Assembly: GCF_904849725.1 (NCBI RefSeq)
Contig: NC_058520.1
Span: 401,339,993-401,403,992, forward strand
DNA length: 64,000 bases
Source: Hordeum vulgare subsp. vulgare
Taxonomy: Eukaryota; Streptophyta; Magnoliopsida; Poales; Poaceae
Direction of reading: 5' to 3'
Below, piece by piece: positions 57,836 to 64,000 of this stretch (position 1 is the stretch's first letter; each line of letters starts with the position of its first letter). Both the position numbers and the translations under genes were made by a program. Under the pieces are notes generated by a model. That model made no database searches. It saw only the letters and a list, made by a program, of their open reading frames with translations, and was not told where the DNA came from.

Positions 57836-58825
57836 CTAAGGACACTCACGAGAATAGTGCCCTGGTTCTCCACACTTGTAGCATATCACCTGGTTGGCAC
57901 GTGGTGCAGCATTGCTAGCTGGACCACCATAAGCTTTTGCTAGAGGATTGGCCTGATTCGTCTGAGGCGCCATGTAGGATGTCCTCGGAGTGTATCTTGG
58001 CGGCACAGAACTGTTTGGAACCCACAGCCTGCGTTTTGGAAACGCAAAACCAGAAGACGAGCCAAAGTCACGGGAGTGCTTCCTTGTGGCTTCGAAGTCA
58101 GTATGACCAGTCTCGGCACTGATCGCTTTGTTGACCAGAGCTTGAAAGCTTGCACACTCATGGAGGTGCAGATCATGACGGAGCTCGGGGCTCAGAACCT
58201 TACGGAATCTTGCTTGCTTCTTGGCGTCAGTAGACACCTCCTCTATTGCATAGCGGGCGAGGTTACCGAACTCGCGGCTATAGGCATCCACAAACAACTT
58301 GCCCTGAGTGAAGGCACAGAACTCCTCTCTCTTTTTGTCCATCAGGCCCTCTGGAATATGGTGCACACGAAAGGCTGCACTGAAGTCTGCCCATGTGGCT
58401 ACTGGTTCAGCGGGACGCATAGCTTCAAAATTCTCCCACCACAGATTGGCGGGTCCCTCCAGGAAATATGCCGCAAAGGTTACCTTGTCGGCCTCAGACA
58501 CATTCGCAGAGCGAATCTTGCGTGAGATGCTGCACAGCCAATCATCAGCGTCGAGGGGATCGACGAAATGATGAAACTTTGGAGGATTCAGCTTCACAAA
58601 GTCATTGAGGGACACTGCGGCATTCCTAGGCTGACGAGCCGTATTCTGCTCAATACGCTCTAACAGTCGATTGGTCTCCCTTTTATTTCTCTCTGCCTCA
58701 AGCATCACTTCCACCAGAGAAGGCGGGTGAGGCAGGTCTTCCTGCGACGCTTGACTACCCTCGCCTTGCTCATGAGAAGGGGCACGGTTCAACCTGGTGA
58801 ACACCATCCTGACAAACAAACTCAT
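57836..58825 (-). CDS. gag: Chromovirus gag
   Basis: 330 codons from ATG 58825 (an inner ATG at 58807 is also possible). It contains a retrotransposon gag domain (DPLDADDWLCSISRKI, EGPANLWWENFEAM, FSAAFRVHHIP) and a CCHC zinc knuckle CYKCGEPGHYSREC just before the stop. The stop TAG at 57836-57838 directly after the knuckle is most likely a mutation, as protease follows in frame. A programmed stop readthrough cannot be excluded from sequence alone, but other stops downstream argue against it. Confidence 0.9.
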   Translation of the reverse strand: MSLFVRMVFTRLNRAPSHEQGEGSQASQEDLPHPPSLVEVMLEAERNKRETNRLLERIEQNTARQPRNAAVSLNDFVKLNPPKFHHFVDPLDADDWLCSISRKIRSANVSEADKVTFAAYFLEGPANLWWENFEAMRPAEPVATWADFSAAFRVHHIPEGLMDKKREEFCAFTQGKLFVDAYSREFGNLARYAIEEVSTDAKKQARFRKVLSPELRHDLHLHECASFQALVNKAISAETGHTDFEATRKHSRDFGSSSGFAFPKRRLWVPNSSVPPRYTPRTSYMAPQTNQANPLAKAYGGPASNAAPRANQVICYKCGEPGHYSRECP

Positions 58826-60345
58826 AGCTTAGACCAATATCATATCAATACTAGCTATGGATTAAGAATGTACTGAACACACGGAATGCGGAAATGAATA
58901 TCCGAACAGCATGGTAACAAGCAACTGCTATATATACACCATGGTTCATACACACCCTTACATAGTTCAGTACAACCTTAACCGAAGAGCAAACTACTAA
59001 AATTATGAAACTACTCATCAGAGGCTTACAACCTTCCTATACATTATTTATCTAGGCCTCCGGAATTCATTTCACATTACACGCATACTTCACAATTCAA
59101 GCAGGACTGTGAACGTACGGCTACTACCATACTATCCTTCCGCTCACAGCTCAGGCATCCGCATAGAACATCTCATAGAGATTACCTCCATGACCTGGAA
59201 GCTCAACCTGCGGACCAGGAAACACTCTAGCCTGAGATCCCTGGGATGTGGCCTTGGTCCCCTGACTGGTGGTAAGAGGGGTCCCCGCAGAGGTGTGACT
59301 CCTCCTATAGCTGGCCAGTCAACGTGAGCCGGAAGATGGGTCCTAACAGGGTTCAGCATCTCCATCTCTCCATACCCTGTCTGGACTATCGGTGCCAGCT
59401 GCGTCAAAGCCGTCCACAGACGGGCACGGGTAGCATAAAGCTCCATGCGGAGAGCACGAGCATCCTTGTCTCTGTTCTCTAGCATCTCAATAGTGCACTG
59501 CAGTAGTGGATCCTCCATAGAAGAATCAAAATAGACTCCACTGAGGTATCCCTCTTCACCAGGCTGAGAGGCCGGAACATAGCAGAACTCTGAATTCTGC
59601 AGCAATGCATGTCTCGCTCTCATAATGGTCAGCATTGAATAGGCAGCATCCTGTACTGCCAAGCCAACGATGACCCCCAACCCATAGGACCAATGGATTG
59701 GCTTCTCAGCTCTAGGGTAGTCTGGAAATACCCTAACAGTGCAGATGTACTGGCTCTGGTTGAAGTCTCGGTACTGTTCCTCCACTGTGTACTCGGGGTA
59801 CCAGCGGTAAGCGCACACCGACATCACCCTGACCAGCATGGCAGTATGACCCGGTACATCAATGCACCTGGTCAGACGTACCACCTGACGAGAAGGACGG
59901 CTAGGCATCTGTAATTAGAGAGTAATGCAAAAGCATTAGAGCTCTGAATGAAAAATTGGGCAGCATAACGGCTGTAAATGCTCAAAAACAAATTTTGAGA
60001 CAACCCAAAATGAAATAGCGTAACCACTCAACTGTCAAGTTCAACTCTCTGATCATCAAGCTTACTTCCCTTTTCCTAGGAATGACAGAAACCCAATATC
60101 TCTTGACCCGTAGTCCTATAAACTACCGATCAGAAACACGAGCCTAGGAGAAGATGAGTAACCTAGTCCTTAATTCCCGCAGAAAAGACGAGGATGACCA
60201 GAATAGAATAACTTGAGAAGGGAACAAAAGTCTTACGTTCCCTCCCACAAACAATTCCCTTATATATAACTAAAGCAATTCTAGACTCAACTCCGACCAG
60301 TTTGGCTTAGTAATCCTACAGTCAGTCAGGCTCTGATACCAACGC
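58826..60345 (-). other. Chromovirus leader, copy B
   Basis: About 1.5 kb between LTR B (60346) and gag. It contains the primer site 60329-60341 and the leader ORF; the rest (about 59909-60328 and 58826-59143) is non-coding. The corresponding region of copy A is 48624-50160. Confidence 0.8.
59144..59908 (-). CDS. Chromovirus leader ORF upstream of gag (254 codons)
   Basis: An uninterrupted frame lies between the LTR/primer site and gag, in the same orientation, about 320 nt before gag. It starts MPSRPSRQVVRLTRCIDVPG, then a middle region (RYDFN-like DFNQSQYICTVRVFPDYPRA, AVQDAAYSMLTIMRARHALL, ASQPGEEGYLSGVYFD). The segment ending in VQDAAYSMLT recalls unnamed grass proteins with a small double-stranded-RNA-binding-like fold; that is a memory-based resemblance, low confidence. 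The first 185 residues are preserved in the second copy (49133-49723), with mostly silent or mild changes, while the C-terminal 60 differ by frameshift. Most Gypsy elements lack such an ORF in the leader. Function unknown. Confidence 0.6.
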   Translation of the reverse strand: MPSRPSRQVVRLTRCIDVPGHTAMLVRVMSVCAYRWYPEYTVEEQYRDFNQSQYICTVRVFPDYPRAEKPIHWSYGLGVIVGLAVQDAAYSMLTIMRARHALLQNSEFCYVPASQPGEEGYLSGVYFDSSMEDPLLQCTIEMLENRDKDARALRMELYATRARLWTALTQLAPIVQTGYGEMEMLNPVRTHLPAHVDWPAIGGVTPLRGPLLPPVRGPRPHPRDLRLECFLVRRLSFQVMEVISMRCSMRMPEL

Positions 60346-63300
60346 TGTCGGGACCCCGATCCTAAGCCATAGGAATCCAGCCTGTAACACATCGCATCCC
60401 TTTGCGGTCTCACGCACGGTTAACTCCAGGCTGCAGCCTTACCTTAGCCGGGACCGTTTGCATCTTTTGACTCGCGTATGCAATAGTGTCGCTAGCATTC
60501 CAATGTCAAAGAACCCGGATCGACATGTCTAGTCATAAACCGAAGTGGCAGTACCGCACAAGGACAGGCATACATGACCCAACAAAGCAGGTGTCGGTCA
60601 CCAGCGAGTGTAGACGAGTCGTAGCAAGCTACAAGGACTCCATTACATCGCGTGACATTTCCCCAAAGAGGACAGACACAGCAGCTAAGAAGGACACATG
60701 CCGGTCAACCAATGTGTCCGGAGCAGTAGTGAACTACCAAGGCTCGTTGGATCACAAAGGGGCATTTCCTTGTAAGGAATGCCTCTAAAGCTCACGACTA
60801 GGTAATCGAACCCCATACATATCAACTACGACACACGTACGCGTGGCATACCGATATGTATAGATACATCGATGGCATCACAACATAACCATAAACATAC
60901 AACCTTTATTTAAAAGGCTCGGAAGAGCCACACATATAATATTACACATTAAGGGTCTCACGACCCATAATAGCAGTCATTCAGTTACAAGCCAGCGGAA
61001 GAGTTTAAACTGTCTGAGTACAGACAGGGCAACTAGAAGGCACATGGCCTGACTATACTACAGATCCAACGTAGGGCCAGATCGTAGCTGGGACACCAGC
61101 TACTCGTCGTCGTTGATGTCTACGAAGAACCCTCCATTAGGGTCATTAGCAACCTCTGCAACATTTATTAAGCAAACATGAGTACGAAGGTACTCAGCAA
61201 GACTTTAGGATAACTAACTACTCATGCAAGGTATCAAAAGGTATTGTGGGGTTTCATGCGGAAAGCTAGCATTTGACTCGTGGCTAGACAACTTGCATTT
61301 TAAAAAAAGATTTGACAACTTGATTTCTCGCACACGAGTCCACTAACACCACAACAATACACTATCGTGGAATCATTCCGTCTCCATACGGAAATGCCGT
61401 CCACGACACTCACGCTTATCTTGACAATTTTATGAGGAGCCATTGAAGTTATCTATGAACAACATATGTCTCCAAGTAGTCCATATCCGCGGACGCGGCT
61501 ATTCGAATAGATCATAACCCTGCAGGGGTGTACTTCGTCACACACGCTCTCGCCACTTATCGCCATGTGCACGTCATGCACCTCGGCAACCTTCAAGCGG
61601 AAGCCCAGCGAGGGAGTCGGCCACGACCGTTAACCACACTAGTACCTAGTCTAGGTTTATCGCCTATCTGAGAGTAACCCGTACGGAAGTCCGGCCGAGG
61701 TTTCCGCCACGGCCCCAAACGATGTGCGCAGGGTTCCCAAGCCCACCATCCGGGTGCCACTTGGTACATCGTGCCACTGCCTACCGCATCACGGCCCACC
61801 TCTCAGGTCAGCACCATACACGGCCTCCAGCATTACTATAAACACCAGAAACTACTTGCAACTCCTGGACCGAGTACTAAGCGATTAATAGGCCGAGCGG
61901 GGTCATATTTCAAGGCCCAGCATGTGGTAGTATCTAGTCTTGGATTACATACACGGAACTCAGTTCCTAAGGACGGTTCCAATGAAACAACCCGCCATGT
62001 ACTCCTACACAGCCTTTCACCGGTACCTTTACCAAATCAAGTTCAACACACAACCTTTGCTCACCGAACACATAGATGACAGACCATACACAACTCCCAG
62101 ATGACAGACCATACACAACTCTAAGCATAGCATGCATAGCAGGATAAGGCACATCAAGGCTCAAGCAACTACCAGGTATGCTAGGTTGCAAGGTTCGGTT
62201 ATTTACTGTGACAAGGTTAGGTCATGCAAAGGAAGTGGGTTCAACTAATCGTGGCAAAAGCAGTTGAAGCATTTGATCCTAATGCAATAAATAAGTGCAG
62301 GAGCAAGAACATGGGAATTATCGGGATGATCAAAAGGGTTGCTTTCCTTGTTGCTCAGAGGAGGGACAATATCCGTCAGACGGATATTCGGTGGAATCCG
62401 GGGGTGCGGAGCCTACCGAGATGAATGGCAACAATCAATAACAATCATATGCAAGCAAGATGATGCATGAGCATGGCATGAGAATGCAAGGTGATAAACT
62501 ATTATAATCAACATGTATTAGGTTTGAAATTGATTTGAATCATATTCAAATATTAATTCAAACGAGGTATTCTCGGATACCGATTTAATTGATTCGACCT
62601 GATGCTCAGATCAATTTGATGTTAACATGCATGAGATGTTATGTTAGGGTACTGATTTGTAATTAGGACAGTGTGTGATCATGTCATTCATAATGAAATT
62701 TGAATATTTTTCAAATTCCATTTATAAAGTATTTATAAGAATTGGCTTATTCATTAATCTACATGTTTGGGTTCTGTAACTTTTTCAAACATGATTGAAA
62801 ATAGCATATTCAGATTCCTTGAATTTTTCTGATACTTTTTCATATATAAATTATTTTCATTGGAGTTACAGATTAATTTCTATGAATTTTTGAAGTTTTA
62901 AACATTTCTGGAATTATTTTTATACTAGAAAATACTTTTATTGCATCAGCATGACATCAGCAGGTCCAACTGGCTGTTGAAAGTCAAACCTGACCAGTGG
63001 GACCCACTGGTCGGTCTCTCAGGTCAATTTTAGATTAGGATTAATCTTATTTAGTTAATTAAACCCACTGGACCCACATGTGAGTGTCTTATTATTTTTA
63101 CTGATTTATTTTTATTATTTCTAATCTTGCCAGAGGCTGACCCCACCGGTCAGTGGCTTAGGCCAGCCGAGGTCGTCCTCGCCGGCGGGGAGCCTCCGGC
63201 GAGCACCAGAACGTCGGGAGGGCTCGGAAATGGCGCACAGAGGGCCAGACGCACGGCTGAGACCATGGGAGGAACGACCACTCGATGGCGCGCACGATGG

Positions 63301-64000
63301 AACAAGCCCCAGGGGCTGGGGTGGCCGGGATCAACGCCGGCGACGAGCTTGGCGGCGACCAAGTTCGGCTATCGTCGAAGCCATCGGATACGGGTTCAGA
63401 ACGCTCGGGGCTGGGCACCTAACGCATCTACACGACGTCCTGAGGTTGTTGGTAGCCTTAGACGGACCAGCACTTCACCGGAGGGCTGCCGGTGACGAGC
63501 TGCAGCGGCGGTCCTCGTCGGGCTCCGATGAAACTAGGGCTAGAGGAGGGGATCGACGGGGAGATCTTAGGGGAAAAGACCACATGCTCACGGGGAGTGC
63601 AGTGGTGGCGCTAGTCTGCTCGGGGACGGCCTGGAGAGGGAGAACGTCGGCGGCGATCTTCGGTGACCCGAGGAAGAAGATGATGGCTGCGCGTTGATTC
63701 ACTGCATCTGGGCGTCGGGCTCGTGGCTAGGAAGCTTCAGGGGGTTGCGGGGGAGCTAACGCGTGGCTCAGAAGGAAGGGAGGTCGGCTAGAACGACGAC
63801 GAGCTCGAGCTCTGCTCGGGCTCCAATGGCGGCAGAAGGGGGAGGAGAGATCCGAGAGGAGAGGGAGAACTGGCGCTGGGAATGGATAGGGGTGGCCTCG
63901 GGGAGCTTATCCCCGGCCTTGCCAGCGCGAGGCGGCGGCCAGGCAGGCGCATAGGTGCGTGGCCGCGCCGGAGAACGCGGGGGCCACCTCCTGCTGCACA
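60346..64000 (-). repeat. Chromovirus LTR B (cut by window edge)
   Basis: Starts (in plus sense) TGTCGGGACCCC, aligns along its full visible length with LTR A (50161 onward) with scattered substitutions and a few indels, for example a 13-bp loss in the GC-rich part near 63173 relative to 52980. The expected outer end lies about 500 bases beyond 64000. Confidence 0.9.

Larger units (their letters stand above)
48549..64000 (-). mobile_element. Chromovirus (Tekay/Del-type Gypsy) in a tandem arrangement
   Basis: Minus strand, in element order: LTR B (from beyond 64000 to 60346), leader with ORF, gag-pol (58825-54335), polypurine tract, LTR A (54348-50161), then a second leader with ORF and the first 25 codons of a second gag, cut at 48549. 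The segment 48549-54348 therefore repeats the one starting at 58751. This LTR-internal-LTR-internal order is what unequal recombination between two elements, or within tandem copies, produces. A C-terminal chromodomain in integrase and a tRNA-Met primer site place it in the Tekay-type chromoviruses. Confidence 0.85.

Noticed and set aside
57836..57838. Programmed stop readthrough between gag and protease
   Set aside because: Three other in-frame stops in the same reading frame make simple mutation more likely.

Overview
The window has the look of intergenic DNA from a large-genome grass, most likely Triticeae (wheat, Aegilops or barley type). It holds no complete, clearly functional host gene. 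It is a stack of nested LTR retrotransposons with a CACTA transposon, LINE remnants and two fragments of host-type genes. The call to Triticeae rests on recognisable repeat families: an Angela/BARE-type LTR, a SIRE/Maximus-like copia element and a Tekay-type chromovirus. It is family recognition, not a database match.

Layout. 1-2343 is degenerate repeat DNA. 2793-3001 is the last exon of a GDSL lipase gene without the rest of the gene. 3398-5155 holds two minus-strand LINE 3' ends. 5160-6444 is an old LTR piece, cut by a second LTR piece (6445-6618 plus 12962-13298). That second piece carries a 6.3-kb CACTA element (6619-12958, TSD TGT) with a captured BRCT-domain gene fragment (8061-8934). 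From 13299 begins the 3' LTR of a minus-strand copia-like element C (13299-41071). Inside that LTR sits a non-autonomous element, LARD-type (14312-35919, TSD GGAAG). Inside one LTR of the LARD sits a 14.7-kb copia element of SIRE/Maximus type (20387-35041, near-perfect TSD). Inside its gag-pol sits an Angela-like solo LTR (24388-26215, TSD GAAAG). This makes four levels of nesting, ordered by target-site duplications. From 41072 to 48548 lies a plus-strand, Gypsy-type LTR (4.4 kb) with a non-coding internal region. From 48549 to the end lies a minus-strand chromovirus arranged as partial internal - LTR - gag-pol - leader ORF - LTR (last LTR cut by the window edge).

How the parts work together. 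The gag-pol readings of the copia and chromovirus elements are recognisable end to end but broken by nonsense codons, so neither is autonomous now. The copia element is the most informative: after pol it carries its own palindrome array, TATA box, short first exon, intron and long extra ORF. This repeats the promoter layout of its LTRs (palindrome array, then TATA box). The same array-plus-TATA layout recurs in the LTR of element C. The CACTA element carries no transposase and would depend on one supplied elsewhere, while carrying a spliceable 122-codon BRCT reading frame.
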